Notes: generated from the letters alone by a model not told the origin. 64,000 bases of DNA from Bermanella sp036960565 (GCA_036960565.1 JBALXQ010000029.1:1-64000), one strand, 5' to 3'; positions 26,029 through 35,992 are shown, counted from the first letter of the stretch. Translations and numbers: made by a program.

Positions 26029-29000
26029 GTGAAAATTTACAAGGTGATCTAGTTACAACAGAGGCCGTGGAAATCGCGCCATCAATAGTCGCACCTTTAA
26101 TTGTAGATAGGGTCCCACTTCAAGGGGTTCGCCTAATTGAAGCCAGTGCCGGTACCGGTAAAACCTACACCATAACCAGCTTGTATGTGCGTCTTGTTTT
26201 GGGACACGATTGCTTGCCCCTAAGTCCTGAGCAAATACTGGTAGTGACTTTTACTCGTGCCGCCACTGAGGAATTACGAGACCGTATTCGCAAACGTCTA
26301 AAACAGGCACATGATGCTTTAAAGGGCGATATATCCAGCGATAGTTTAATTGAAACCATCATTGATGATATAGGTGATGTATCAAAGGCTAAGCAGCGTT
26401 TAAAAGATGCCATGCAAATAATGGATATGGCGGCCATTTATACTATCCATGGTTTTAGCCAGCGTTTATTAAGGCAAAATGCCATTGAGTCATCTGTTAG
26501 CGATGACTTTGAATTATCAATGGATGAAGCCAGTTTTATTCAGCGTGCAGTGCGAGATGTCTGGCGCAGTCATGTTTATCCTAAACAAGGAAAAGCGCTG
26601 ACATTGTTGTTACAAAACTGGCAAACACCGGATGACCTGCAAAATAAAGTGGTGCCGTTTATACATAAAAATGTAGATTTTCATGTGGGGCCAATTGGAA
26701 GAGATTACGAAGAGGTCAGTGAAGGTTTTGAAAAAATCCATAAACGTTTTTCAGAAAAATGGATAGCATGTGGGGATGAATTCTTCAGCGCCATACAGGC
26801 TAACCCTAAAGCCAGCGGCAGTTTTACCCGTTGGCTAGATGGTCGCAAGGCGATCATTAATAAATTTGTTGAAAATCCAGCGGCGATTAACAGCAAAGAA
26901 GCCAACACCTTTAATTATTTTACCGTGGAAGGCCTTAAAAAGTCGGTGAAAAAAGGCGGAGTGGCTTGTGATCACGAAATAGTGGCAATCTTTGATGCTT
27001 GGGTGACAACCTACCAGCAGTTTGAAGAGAGTCGGACTTATGCCAGCCATCAATTACTGATTATGTTAATTGAGCAAATACGCATTACGCTTAAGAAACT
27101 AAAGAGTGCACAAAGTGTGTTGGCGCCAGATGACCTTTTAACCCTATTAAATCAGGCTATAGAAGGGGAAAGCGGTGAACTGTTACTAGCCCAAATACGC
27201 CAGCAGTACCCTGTGGCCATGGTGGATGAGTTTCAAGATACCGATGCCCTGCAATACCGGGTTTTTAGTGCCATCTACCAGGGCGTTAATTTTAATAAAG
27301 AATTAATAGACTCAATACCGACACCCACCTCAGTCAGTGATTTGAATCACTTGGCCATGTTTATGATTGGTGATCCTAAGCAGGCCATTTACAAATTCCG
27401 TGGTGCCGATATTTTCACTTATATCTCGGCTAAACGAGCGGTAGATGGCGCTTATAGCTTGGATACTAATTATCGCTCCACCACAGAAATGGTGGCGGCC
27501 ACCAATCAGTTTTTCACACGCCACAAGCGCCCTTTTATTTACGATGAGGATATTCCTTTTGTAGAAGTTCTGGCTAAGGGTGATGCCAAATCTTTATATA
27601 TCAATGACAAAAAAGAGGCCGCTTTAACCTGGATGCTTGCCGACGGCTTGGGCGTAAGCAGTAAACAGGAACTCAGTAATAGTTGCGCTGAAGGTGCGGC
27701 AGAACAAATTTGCCAATTATTGAACCTTGCACAAACTGGGCAAGCTACTTTATGTAAAGCACCCTCAAAAGATGAAATTCTGAAAGAAGAGGGAGCGCCT
27801 TTAAAGGCTCAACTCTTAAAAGCTCAGCTCTTAAAAGCTCAAGATATAGCCGTATTGGTGCGCAGTGCCAAACAAGCTAAATGGGTGAAAACGGCTTTAA
27901 GTAAACGAGGTGTTGGCAGTGTTTATGTTGGTCGAGAGAGTATTTTTCAATCTGATCAGGCCATGGCTATGTACTCTTTGTTACAGGCCATTCATGTATT
28001 AAGTGAAAGTCAGTTTCGTAATGCCATTGCTCATCCCATATGGCAGGTGTCCTTGCAAACGCTACAGGAATTTATGCAAGACGAAGCGCTATGGGAAGCA
28101 CAGCTTTCTCAGCTTTATGAAGCCCGTGAAATTTGGCTGAAAAAAGGCGTTATGGCCATGTTTATGTACTGGTTACATCAGCGAGATTTGCCGGCTACTT
28201 GGTTGTCTTCTATTGGTGAGGAAGAAAATGGCGAACGGTGTTTAACAAACTATTTGCACCTGGCTGAAATATTACAAGATGCCAGTTGTGAAGTGCAGGG
28301 GATGCAGGGGTTAATAAGTTGGTTGAGCAATAAAATTAGTGTGAACATTGGCAGTGAAGACCAGCAAATGTTGCGTTTGGAAAGTGATGCTAACCTTGTA
28401 CAGATTGTCACTATTCATAAATCTAAGGGCTTGGAATATCCAGTGGTATTCTTACCCTTTAGTTGGGATGGTAAAGAGTCCAGTGATCCATTATTTTATG
28501 ACGAGAAAAAAAATCAATTGCGTTGTGATTTGGTGGGTGACTTTAAAGAGCAGCGTATAACTGAGGGATTGGCAGAAGAAGCGCGCTTGTTGTATGTGGC
28601 GCTGACGCGCGCCGCCAGTAAATGTTATGTGGCTATGCCTAAGAATGTAGATAATAAAAAGCTCAGCAAAACCTTACAAGCCAGCGCGCTTTACCATGTA
28701 TTGGCCAACGGCGAGGTTGATGGCTTAGTCAGCACATTATCGGATCAGGCTAAACTCGATAAATTTACACATATATACAGCATGATGGCGATGCCAGAAG
28801 AACAGAGTTATCTTCAGATTACAGAAATAGAGCAAGCGCAAAGTGTGCGTGAATTTAGTGGTAGCATTAAACAAAACTGGATCATGTCTAGTTTTTCATC
28901 TCTTATTCGTCATGTTCATGTGCCCATGAGTGCCCGCTTGAATCAGGACGAAGACGCAGATAATAATGCCGATGAAAAAGAAGTGGAGCAAGAACTAGCT

Positions 29001-29756
29001 GGTGCATTTGCTTTTCCCCGCGGTGCACATGCTGGTAATTTTTTACACACTCTTTTGGAAGAAATAGATTTTAGCTGTTTGCCTGATGATTTGGATCAGC
29101 TCATTACTGACCTGCTGGTGCGCTTTTCCATTGAAACTCACTGGTTAGACGTGGTGAAGGATTGGCTATGTGATATTTTGCAAGCCCCGCTATTGCATGA
29201 TGGCTTGTCACTGCAGAAATTGACACCCAGTAAAAAATTGGTGGAGATGGAATTTTATTTCCCTGTATCAAGACTTAATTGCCATGACTTTAATAGATTA
29301 CTGGCTCAGTACCCTTGCCTAAATGTGGTAACAGCCTCTACCGATTTTTATCAGTTAAAAGGCATGCTGAAGGGCTTTATTGATTTAACCTTTGAGTGGC
29401 AAGGGCAGTATTTTATTTTGGATTACAAGTCCAATTTCCTTGGTACTGAACATTCTGCCTATGACCAGCTAGCTACCCATGTTGCCATGAGTGAACACAG
29501 ATATGATGTTCAAATGGTAATATATACTCTGGCATTGCATCGTTTATTAAAATTGCGCATAGCGGACTATGATTATGATCGACACATAGGTGGCGGTTAT
29601 TATTTGTTTTTACGCGGTTTAAGCGCCAGTGATCAACAGAATCATTATGGCCAGTATTTTCATAAACCCAGCAGGGAATTGATTGAATCCTTGGATGATC
29701 TTATTAAAGAGGAAGTTGATATTAACTCTCTTTTAGAGAAGGGAGAGCGAGCTTAA
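26025..29756 (+). CDS. recB: Exodeoxyribonuclease V subunit beta, RecB
   Basis: A 1243-residue helicase-nuclease subunit of RecBCD with 3'-to-5' helicase activity and the complex's only nuclease. Walker A is at 42-47 (SAGTGKT), and the Walker B-type motif DEFQDTD is at 401-407. Superfamily 1 motif VTIHKSKGLEYP and the VALTRAA motif are present in the second helicase lobe. The nuclease motif DYK is Asp1133-Tyr-Lys1135, so nuclease activity should be intact. A short repeat of LKAQL units near residues 594-606 is an odd local expansion. It is coupled to recC and recD by overlapping stop/start codons. Confidence 0.97.
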   Translation: MSENLQGDLVTTEAVEIAPSIVAPLIVDRVPLQGVRLIEASAGTGKTYTITSLYVRLVLGHDCLPLSPEQILVVTFTRAATEELRDRIRKRLKQAHDALKGDISSDSLIETIIDDIGDVSKAKQRLKDAMQIMDMAAIYTIHGFSQRLLRQNAIESSVSDDFELSMDEASFIQRAVRDVWRSHVYPKQGKALTLLLQNWQTPDDLQNKVVPFIHKNVDFHVGPIGRDYEEVSEGFEKIHKRFSEKWIACGDEFFSAIQANPKASGSFTRWLDGRKAIINKFVENPAAINSKEANTFNYFTVEGLKKSVKKGGVACDHEIVAIFDAWVTTYQQFEESRTYASHQLLIMLIEQIRITLKKLKSAQSVLAPDDLLTLLNQAIEGESGELLLAQIRQQYPVAMVDEFQDTDALQYRVFSAIYQGVNFNKELIDSIPTPTSVSDLNHLAMFMIGDPKQAIYKFRGADIFTYISAKRAVDGAYSLDTNYRSTTEMVAATNQFFTRHKRPFIYDEDIPFVEVLAKGDAKSLYINDKKEAALTWMLADGLGVSSKQELSNSCAEGAAEQICQLLNLAQTGQATLCKAPSKDEILKEEGAPLKAQLLKAQLLKAQDIAVLVRSAKQAKWVKTALSKRGVGSVYVGRESIFQSDQAMAMYSLLQAIHVLSESQFRNAIAHPIWQVSLQTLQEFMQDEALWEAQLSQLYEAREIWLKKGVMAMFMYWLHQRDLPATWLSSIGEEENGERCLTNYLHLAEILQDASCEVQGMQGLISWLSNKISVNIGSEDQQMLRLESDANLVQIVTIHKSKGLEYPVVFLPFSWDGKESSDPLFYDEKKNQLRCDLVGDFKEQRITEGLAEEARLLYVALTRAASKCYVAMPKNVDNKKLSKTLQASALYHVLANGEVDGLVSTLSDQAKLDKFTHIYSMMAMPEEQSYLQITEIEQAQSVREFSGSIKQNWIMSSFSSLIRHVHVPMSARLNQDEDADNNADEKEVEQELAGAFAFPRGAHAGNFLHTLLEEIDFSCLPDDLDQLITDLLVRFSIETHWLDVVKDWLCDILQAPLLHDGLSLQKLTPSKKLVEMEFYFPVSRLNCHDFNRLLAQYPCLNVVTASTDFYQLKGMLKGFIDLTFEWQGQYFILDYKSNFLGTEHSAYDQLATHVAMSEHRYDVQMVIYTLALHRLLKLRIADYDYDRHIGGGYYLFLRGLSASDQQNHYGQYFHKPSRELIESLDDLIKEEVDINSLLEKGERA
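27801..27845 (+). repeat. In-frame 15-bp tandem repeat inside recB
   Basis: Three near-identical 15-bp units beginning TTAAAGGCTC, TTAAAAGCTC and TTAAAAGCTC encode a repeated LKAQL. The repeat keeps the frame and looks like a recent slippage expansion in a linker of RecB. Confidence 0.85.
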
Positions 29757-31744
29757 TGAATGGATTAAATGCATCGGCCAACCTTACTCTTTCACAAATT
29801 TTGGAAAAACTTGAAGGCCGGCCCGTTCGTGAAATAGACCTTCAGTTTTCGGCTTTCTTAAAAGAATTAGATAGTCGCTGTGAAGCGCTTGAATTAGTAG
29901 GTTTTTTATTAAGCCAAACCTTGGGGCAAGGCAATATCTGTTTAGACTTCTCTCAAGCTACCGAGTTTCTTGAGGCCAAACAGCTAAGCCAGTTGCAGGA
30001 AACTATTGCAAAAAGCGATGTGGTTAAAGTACTCGGATCAGAGGAGTTGATGAATAAGGCCATCCAGTTGCCTCTGGTATTACACGGTAGTCGTTTATAT
30101 CTTCAACGTTATTGGCTGTATGAAGCTTCTTTGCATGATGCTATTGCGAAAAAACTAAAGCCCATGCCGTGGCAAGTGACAGGGCAGAAGGAAATGATTC
30201 AAGAATTATTTTCACTGGCTAAAAGTGAAGACGGCCAGGCCGTTGATTGGCAAGCGGTTGCTGCCTGTGTATCAGCCAATAAACAGTTCTCGGTTATCAG
30301 TGGTGGCCCGGGTACAGGTAAGACCACGACCGTGATTCGGTTGTTGGCTTTATTAGTCAATCTTTATCAAACTCATTTTAAGCGTCTACCTATCATTAAA
30401 CTGGCAGCTCCTACGGGAAAGGCAGCCATGCGTTTAACAGAGTCTATTAATGGCGCCAAACAAAAGCTGAAAATAGATAATAATATTAAAAAGCACATTC
30501 CCAGTGAGGCCAGCACCTTACACCGGTTATTAGGTCGCAATAGGCGCAGTGAGTTTAAATATAATCATATTAACCCCTTACATCTTGATGTGTTAATTGT
30601 TGATGAAGCTTCTATGGTGGATTTACCTTTAATGAGCAAGCTGCTAGATGCAATGCCAGAGCATGGACAAATAATTTTACTCGGGGACAAAGATCAGTTG
30701 GCTTCTGTGGAGGCTGGCAGTGTTTTGGCTGATATTTGTGATAACGAAACTCAGCACGGCTTCAGTGAAGATAATGCTGAATTAATTAACGCACTCAGTC
30801 AGCAAGTGTTAGATAAATGTGAAATTGAAAAAGTAGGTTCTAGTCTCAGAGATCATGTCTGCAAGTTAAGAACCAGCTATCGCTTCCATGAAAGCAGTGG
30901 CATAGGACATCTGGCCCGTGCTGCCAATAAAGGCTCTTTCAGAGAATGGCAAAAAGCGGCGCAGTCTGGCTTTGAGGACCTAAATTTAATAGCGCTAAAA
31001 GACGAAAGCTTTACAACTTTCATTAAAGACTCCGCCAAAGAGTATAAAGCTTACACATCACTAATTGATCCAAGCGGCATGACGGATGAGCAGGTGCTCA
31101 ATGTTCATAACGCCTTCAATCAATTTCAAATATTAACGGCCTTAAGAGATGGGCCTTTAGGTGTCGCAGGCTTAAACCAGGCGATTGAGTCGGCTCTTTT
31201 CACTGTAAGCGCCCGTGATAATGCCCCAGCTTGGTATATGGGGCGGCCGGTCATGGTTATGGAGAACGATTATGGTATGAATCTGTATAATGGCGACATT
31301 GGCATTATACTTCCTCTGATGGATGAATTAGGCGTGGTTCGGCCAAAAGTGGCTTTCATTGGTGGCGAGGGTGAAGTGCGATGGATTCAACCCTCCAGAT
31401 TGCCTGCTCATGAAACGGTTTATGCTATGACAGTACACAAGAGCCAGGGGTCAGAATTCTCCCATTGTGCTTTGGTTTTACCTGATTATCATGCCAGCGT
31501 TATTAGCAAGGAATTGATCTACACAGGCATCACTCGCGCCAAGAAAAAGCTAACGCTACTGGCCCGTGAGTCTGTTGTCATTAGCGGGCTTAAATCTCGA
31601 GTGCAAAGATCAAGTGGTTTGCGCGATCGATTATGGCCAATACCAAAAGCTGCGTTACAGGAAAAAAGGGGCGAGATACTTAACCCTGATAGCCCTGTTA
31701 GTGATAAAGAATCCAGTGAATTCAGTCAATTTTCATTATTTTAA
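29756..31744 (+). CDS. recD: Exodeoxyribonuclease V subunit alpha, RecD
   Basis: A 662-residue RecD, the 5'-to-3' superfamily 1B helicase of RecBCD. Walker A is GGPGTGKTTT at residues 183-192, with Lys189 as the ATP-binding lysine; Walker B DEAS is at 283-286. The C-terminal motif AMTVHKSQGSEF and the YTGITRAKKKL motif complete the helicase core. The N-terminal region (about 1-150) matches the RecB-binding domain. The start ATG overlaps the recB stop by one base (TAATG). The msrA gene follows 17 bp after the stop, so recCBD continues into msrA and rlmF. Confidence 0.96.
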   Translation: MNGLNASANLTLSQILEKLEGRPVREIDLQFSAFLKELDSRCEALELVGFLLSQTLGQGNICLDFSQATEFLEAKQLSQLQETIAKSDVVKVLGSEELMNKAIQLPLVLHGSRLYLQRYWLYEASLHDAIAKKLKPMPWQVTGQKEMIQELFSLAKSEDGQAVDWQAVAACVSANKQFSVISGGPGTGKTTTVIRLLALLVNLYQTHFKRLPIIKLAAPTGKAAMRLTESINGAKQKLKIDNNIKKHIPSEASTLHRLLGRNRRSEFKYNHINPLHLDVLIVDEASMVDLPLMSKLLDAMPEHGQIILLGDKDQLASVEAGSVLADICDNETQHGFSEDNAELINALSQQVLDKCEIEKVGSSLRDHVCKLRTSYRFHESSGIGHLARAANKGSFREWQKAAQSGFEDLNLIALKDESFTTFIKDSAKEYKAYTSLIDPSGMTDEQVLNVHNAFNQFQILTALRDGPLGVAGLNQAIESALFTVSARDNAPAWYMGRPVMVMENDYGMNLYNGDIGIILPLMDELGVVRPKVAFIGGEGEVRWIQPSRLPAHETVYAMTVHKSQGSEFSHCALVLPDYHASVISKELIYTGITRAKKKLTLLARESVVISGLKSRVQRSSGLRDRLWPIPKAALQEKRGEILNPDSPVSDKESSEFSQFSLF

Positions 31745-31761
31745 ATTTTTAAGGTGTATTA

Positions 31762-32379
31762 ATGGATAAGCAAACAATGGTCAGTCGCCAACAAGCCTTG
31801 CCTCACAGAGAAGATATTATAACCGTGGCGCCAAAGCATGCGGTATTAGGAAATGTGACCCAAGGGCCTTGGCCTACCCATGCTCAGAAAGCCTACTTTG
31901 CCTTGGGCTGTTTTTGGGGAGCGGAGAAGCTTTTGTGGGAACAACCAGGTGTATACAGCACTTCAGTGGGTTACATGGGCGGCTTTACTAAAAATGCTAC
32001 TTATGAAGATATTTGTTCTGGCAAGACAGGCCACACTGAAACTGTGATGGTGGTATACAACCAAGAAATGACTGATTTTTGGACATTATTAGAAGTATTT
32101 TGGCAGGCACATAACCCCACTCAGGGCATGCAGCAAGGCAATGATAAAGGCAGTCAATATCGTTCAGCCATATTTTGGACCGATGACATGCAAAAAATGT
32201 TTGCTGAAAAAAGTATGGGGCTTTATCAAGATAATCTTAATAAAGCTAACCTTGGCAAGGTCACCACAGAAATTAAAAAAGCCAAAGAATTTTATTTCGC
32301 CGAAGATGTCCATCAACAATATTTGCATAAAAACCCCACAGGCTATTGTGGTTTGGGTGGTACAGGTGTGGAATTTTAA
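31762..32379 (+). CDS. msrA: Peptide-methionine (S)-S-oxide reductase MsrA
   Basis: A 205-residue MsrA that repairs oxidised methionine using a cysteine relay recycled by thioredoxin. The catalytic Cys50 is in the GCFWGAEKLLW motif, and the GGxTxNPTYE-type loop appears as GGFTKNATYEDICSG. The EVFWQAHNPTQGMQQGNDKGSQYRS segment (split near residues 112-136) binds substrate. The resolving cysteine is in NPTGYCGLGG at the C-terminus. AAGGTG precedes the ATG by five bases. It sits directly behind recD and 31 bp before rlmF, joining repair of DNA ends with protein-oxidation repair in one unit. Confidence 0.96.
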   Translation: MDKQTMVSRQQALPHREDIITVAPKHAVLGNVTQGPWPTHAQKAYFALGCFWGAEKLLWEQPGVYSTSVGYMGGFTKNATYEDICSGKTGHTETVMVVYNQEMTDFWTLLEVFWQAHNPTQGMQQGNDKGSQYRSAIFWTDDMQKMFAEKSMGLYQDNLNKANLGKVTTEIKKAKEFYFAEDVHQQYLHKNPTGYCGLGGTGVEF

Positions 32380-32410
32380 ATACGCTTTAGTAGAGTAGTA
32401 GGAAGTAAAT

Positions 32411-33316
32411 ATGCATATAGATAATCCCCATAGTGGCTCTTATGACATGAAGGCCTTGTCAAAAGTTTTGCCTGAGCTTGAACCATTTTTAATAACAGGG
32501 CAAAAAGGCCAACTGACATTGGATTTTTCCGACCCTTTGGCCATTAAGGCGTTGAATAAGGCGATTCTTAAAAAAGATTACCAAATTGATTTTTGGGATT
32601 TACCACAAGGATACTTATGCCCGCCTATTCCTGGTCGGGTTGATTATCTTTACCACCTAAAGGACCTGCTACCAGATGTTAAAGACCGTGGAGTGAATGT
32701 ATTAGATATTGGTACCGGTGCAAACTTGATTTATCCGTTGACGGGAAGTCGTGCCTTTAACTGGCGTTTTGTTGCAAGCGATGTAGACACCATTGCTGTA
32801 AATTGCGCTAAAGAGTTGGTGAAGGTAAATAAGGGGTTGTCTAAGCAAATAAAAGTACGCCAGCAAGCTGATCAAAATAAATTTTTCCGCGATATTATTA
32901 TCGGTGATGAATACTTTGATCTTAGTCTTTGTAATCCACCTTTTCATGCATCGCAAGAAGAAGCCTCAGCCAGCAGTGAGCGCAAGAACAAAAATCTTAA
33001 GCACAATAAAGATAAGCGAGGTTCGACACTTCAGGCTCGTTTTAAAAATGACAGTTTAAACTTTTCTGGCCAAAATAATGAGCTTTGGTGTGAAGGCGGA
33101 GAGTTAAGCTTTATCAAGAGTATGATTGCGGAAAGTGTAAACTTTAAGGAACAGGTGGGTGTATTTACTTGCCTAGTTTCCAAGAAAGAGAACATAGCCG
33201 TGATTCAGAAAATTTTAAATTCTTTTAACGTACCCAAAGTCAAATTTGTGGATATGGGACAAGGTAATAAAATTAGCCGATTTGTGGCCTGGTCTTTTTA
33301 TCCTGAGTTATTGTAA
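32411..33316 (+). CDS. rlmF: 23S rRNA (adenine-1618-N6)-methyltransferase RlmF
   Basis: A 301-residue SAM-dependent methyltransferase that adds a methyl group to N6 of A1618 in 23S rRNA. The N-terminal segment HIDNPHSGSYDMKALSK and the FWDLPQGYLCPPIPGR-type motif (residues about 60-78) are RlmF hallmarks. SAM-binding DIGTGANLIYPL is near residue 99, and the catalytic NPPF motif is at 175-178. A Lys/Asn-rich loop follows, as in the family. It is last in the recCBD-msrA-rlmF run and is closed by a strong terminator at 33341-33370. Confidence 0.95.
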   Translation: MHIDNPHSGSYDMKALSKVLPELEPFLITGQKGQLTLDFSDPLAIKALNKAILKKDYQIDFWDLPQGYLCPPIPGRVDYLYHLKDLLPDVKDRGVNVLDIGTGANLIYPLTGSRAFNWRFVASDVDTIAVNCAKELVKVNKGLSKQIKVRQQADQNKFFRDIIIGDEYFDLSLCNPPFHASQEEASASSERKNKNLKHNKDKRGSTLQARFKNDSLNFSGQNNELWCEGGELSFIKSMIAESVNFKEQVGVFTCLVSKKENIAVIQKILNSFNVPKVKFVDMGQGNKISRFVAWSFYPELL

Positions 33317-33340
33317 TTATTTAGATTACGTCACCCATAA

Positions 33341-33370
33341 AAAAAGCCAGACTATATAGTCTGGCTTTTT
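33341..33370. terminator. Bidirectional terminator after rlmF
   Basis: A perfect 30-bp palindrome with arms of 15 bp centred at 33355/33356 (AAAAAGCCAGACTAT and complement). The T5 end gives a U-run for the rlmF transcript, and the A5 end does the same for the convergent Bax-like gene. Confidence 0.93.
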
Positions 33371-33443
33371 ATGTACAGGGTGTACGGTATGACGCGGTGC
33401 CATGGATGGCAAAGAGCGGCGTTGATCAGGATAACGGATAAGG

Positions 33444-34229
33444 CTATTTATCGTATTGGGCTAATCGATTTTGCCTAATCATGGCTTGAATTTCTTCAAC
33501 ATATGCTTCACGTCGAGTGCTGTATTTTAACAAACCTTTAGCAAGCGTTAGTCCACTAACGGTGCTGTTGTCCTCGCGCATATCTTGACGTAAATCTCGT
33601 AAATCTGTGTAAGCTGCTTGGCTGTTTAGGTTACGCATATAGCTGTCGATAGACTGCTGAATATTTTTAAAGCGTGCTACCTCATGGTGTTGATCTGCGC
33701 CACGACTCCTCGGAATTAAGCCACAGCCTTTCACGTAACACCATTGACCAAATAAGTTATTCCCTTGTACCGCAAAACGGGATGTGGCCCAAGCTGATTC
33801 ATTTGCGGCCTGTGCTAATACTAAGGATGCTGGCACAGTATCGATGCGTATTAATAGCTCTTCTATGATTTCATTAGGTTGCTGAAACTTAACCTTATAT
33901 TTTTTGGCGAGCGCTAAAAGTCGATCCATCTGCGCTTGCTCAAATGTATCACTTTTGTGTTGAAGGCTTTTAATCCAGTCACGCTCTTGCAAGATAAGCT
34001 GGTTGGCCTGCTTTACTCTTGGCAGCATGAAAGAGAAAAAATCCAATTTCTTTAATTTAACATCGGTGTAGGTTGAAAAGTCGGGCAAGGTGGCACTGGT
34101 AAAGTGACTTTTAACCACGGTCTTTTCAGTCGTGCTAGCGGCAGTGACGCCGTGATGAGGAAAGAAATACCCACCTAAAAAGGCTGAGACAAGGGCCCCT
34201 GCCAGAACAAATATACTAAAAAATTTCAT
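33444..34229 (-). CDS. Bax-like glucosaminidase-domain protein
   Basis: A 261-residue protein related to E. coli Bax, with an N-terminal membrane anchor or signal (about residues 5-22) and a C-terminal glucosaminidase (GH73-type) domain from about residue 100. The probable catalytic Glu144 lies in the QAANESAWATSRFA motif, followed by the GNNLFGQWCYVKGCG loop with two Cys. Such enzymes cleave N-acetylglucosaminyl bonds of peptidoglycan or act as wall-binding proteins. It reads towards rlmF and shares its terminator. trmN6 lies 40 bp upstream, so the two may be co-transcribed. Confidence 0.88.
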   Translation of the reverse strand: MKFFSIFVLAGALVSAFLGGYFFPHHGVTAASTTEKTVVKSHFTSATLPDFSTYTDVKLKKLDFFSFMLPRVKQANQLILQERDWIKSLQHKSDTFEQAQMDRLLALAKKYKVKFQQPNEIIEELLIRIDTVPASLVLAQAANESAWATSRFAVQGNNLFGQWCYVKGCGLIPRSRGADQHHEVARFKNIQQSIDSYMRNLNSQAAYTDLRDLRQDMREDNSTVSGLTLAKGLLKYSTRREAYVEEIQAMIRQNRLAQYDK

Positions 34230-34269
34230 AAGTACCGACGATATTAATTAAAAGGCGCAGTTTAGCAGC

Positions 34270-34995
34270 TCACAATTTAAGATAGAAGTCGGCCAGCAGA
34301 GATTTAAATTGCTCGCTATAGTTATTTTCGGTCGGCTCGTAAATAAATACCTGTTGTTTTTTATCAAGAGCACAAAGTCCTGTTGAATTCTGAGTAGACG
34401 TCTTTTCAAGGCTAAATACGTAGCGATGGGCTTCTTTATTAGGGCGACTGTGCAACTGCCATACTTGAGTTAAGTTTAAACCTTGCTCGTTGGCATCCTG
34501 AATAAATCCATTAAATTCGCTGCAAGGCAGTAAAATCCAGGCCTTACCATCATGGCTTAGGTGGTTGGCCATAGATTGGCAAAGCTGGGAAAAGCTAAGT
34601 TGATCGTTGTGTCTGGCTTGGTTGCGCTGCTTGTTGGGCCCTTTTAAGTGGTCGCTGAAAAAAGGCGGGTTACAAATAATGTGGTCATAAAGATATGGGC
34701 TAAGATATTCCTTTATATTCTGCTGGTATACCCGAATACGATCTGAAAATCGGCTGTTACTTACATTTTGTGCAGCTTGCTGGCTGGCGGCAGGGTCCAG
34801 TTCGATGGCATCGATGCTCGCTTGGCTGCGTTGCGCGCTCATTAGTGCCAGCAGACCCGTACCAGTGCCTATGTCTAAAATCTTTTGGGCTTGCTGAATT
34901 TCACACAAGGCACCCAATAAACAGGCGTCTAGAGTGACCTTCATAGCGCATGAATCTTGTTCAATGGAGAATTGTTTTAAATGAAACGGCTTCAT
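34270..34995 (-). CDS. trmN6: tRNA1(Val) (adenine-37-N6)-methyltransferase TrmN6
   Basis: A 241-residue SAM-dependent enzyme of the TrmN6/YfiC family that methylates N6 of A37 in tRNA-Val. The SAM motif DIGTGTGLLALMSAQR lies around residues 41-56, and the catalytic NPPF is at 109-112 in the CNPPFFSDHLKG segment. The N-terminal F-x-I-x-Q-D-x-C-A-M-K-V-T-x-D-A motif (residues 9-24) is the family hallmark. The length is normal. Another N6-adenine RNA methyltransferase (rlmF) lies 1 kb away on the opposite strand. Confidence 0.93.
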   Translation of the reverse strand: MKPFHLKQFSIEQDSCAMKVTLDACLLGALCEIQQAQKILDIGTGTGLLALMSAQRSQASIDAIELDPAASQQAAQNVSNSRFSDRIRVYQQNIKEYLSPYLYDHIICNPPFFSDHLKGPNKQRNQARHNDQLSFSQLCQSMANHLSHDGKAWILLPCSEFNGFIQDANEQGLNLTQVWQLHSRPNKEAHRYVFSLEKTSTQNSTGLCALDKKQQVFIYEPTENNYSEQFKSLLADFYLKL

Positions 34996-35247
34996 GATTT
35001 AAGCTAATGGCAAAAGCGCAATTGTAACAAGCTTAAGGGATTGCCGCTAAAATTGAATTTAGAACATTAGGGTTAGAGGGAGGGTATAGGTAGAGTCGTG
35101 ATTTAACAGAGTCATTGCAAAATGCAAAGCACCTTGCAAATCAGCAAGCTATTTAGAGGTATTAGCTGTCGTATTGTTAAAGTAAATCAGAGTGGGGGAG
35201 TGTAAACACCAGTGACTATTTAAAGGCACTGATGTTTAGGGGTGTAC

Positions 35248-35619
35248 TTAAGCTACGCAGTGCTCAAGCTCTTGTGGGTGTAAAATGTAAACAACCCAAG
35301 CTATGGCGGTGGAATAGCATAAATTAGTGGCCAGCTCACTATGAGGGTCTTCTAAAAATGCTCGCTGGGATGCCAAGCCCCGTATGCGGCTGGCCAGATC
35401 AGGATGAAAGGCCAGATACTTATCCCACACCATTTGGTGGCTGTTCGAGTCTATTTCGTAAGGGCCCAAGCCCTTATTATTATGATGCGCGTTTAATTCA
35501 CATTGTTTTTGGGTCGCAATGGCCACCAGCACGTTTTCTGCTGCGATACCTGCTTTACCCAGGTATTTTAAGGTGGGGTGAATGATTTTTTCCCGTAGTT
35601 CGTGTTTGCTAATATCCAT
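35248..35619 (-). CDS. Small protein of unknown function, possibly degenerate lysozyme-like
   Basis: A 123-residue soluble protein without a signal peptide or membrane segment. GGAGGT before the ATG at 35619 is a strong ribosome site, supporting expression. The central part, GLGPYEIDSNSHQMVWDKYL followed by DLASRIRGLASQ, resembles phage-type lysozyme-like proteins that carry Q-E-S-G followed by G-L-Y-Q-I; here the Q-E-S position reads T-Q-K-Q, so a catalytic Glu seems lost. This comparison is from memory and weak. It is isolated, with no phage genes nearby. The 252-bp gap before trmN6 shows nothing recognisable. Confidence 0.5.
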   Translation of the reverse strand: MDISKHELREKIIHPTLKYLGKAGIAAENVLVAIATQKQCELNAHHNNKGLGPYEIDSNSHQMVWDKYLAFHPDLASRIRGLASQRAFLEDPHSELATNLCYSTAIAWVVYILHPQELEHCVA

Positions 35620-35992
35620 GGCTTACCTCCACAAGGGGCCTTTGGACTGGCTAATATTTGACTGCCGTCTGCCTGTTAGTAGTTATAAAGCAAAAAGCTT
35701 GCCTAATTCTATGGCCTGATACCTTAACCTTTTAATCTCTCTCATATTTATTCTAGCGGCCATTTCACCAATAACCTTAAGCTATCCTTTATAAAGTGCT
35801 CGGGCTCTAATGTATTAATGAGGGGGCTTGGCAAAAGTTCAAGTGGCTCGCTGTCTAGCTATCTATAGCTAATTGTTAAAATCGGTAATAATATTGGTTA
35901 AGATGCTGATTTATATAGTGAAATTAATCTCACCGCTAAAATAAATTTTCAACTTTTATTGTAGATTAACCACAAATTACAGAGAGGCCGGA
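35620..35992. promoter_or_regulatory. Divergent region before the TatD-family gene
   Basis: 373 bp without a gene, AT-rich in its right half. It should carry promoters for the small minus-strand gene and for the TatD gene (AGAGAGG ribosome site at 35979-35985). No clear promoter or operator was identified. Confidence 0.4.
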
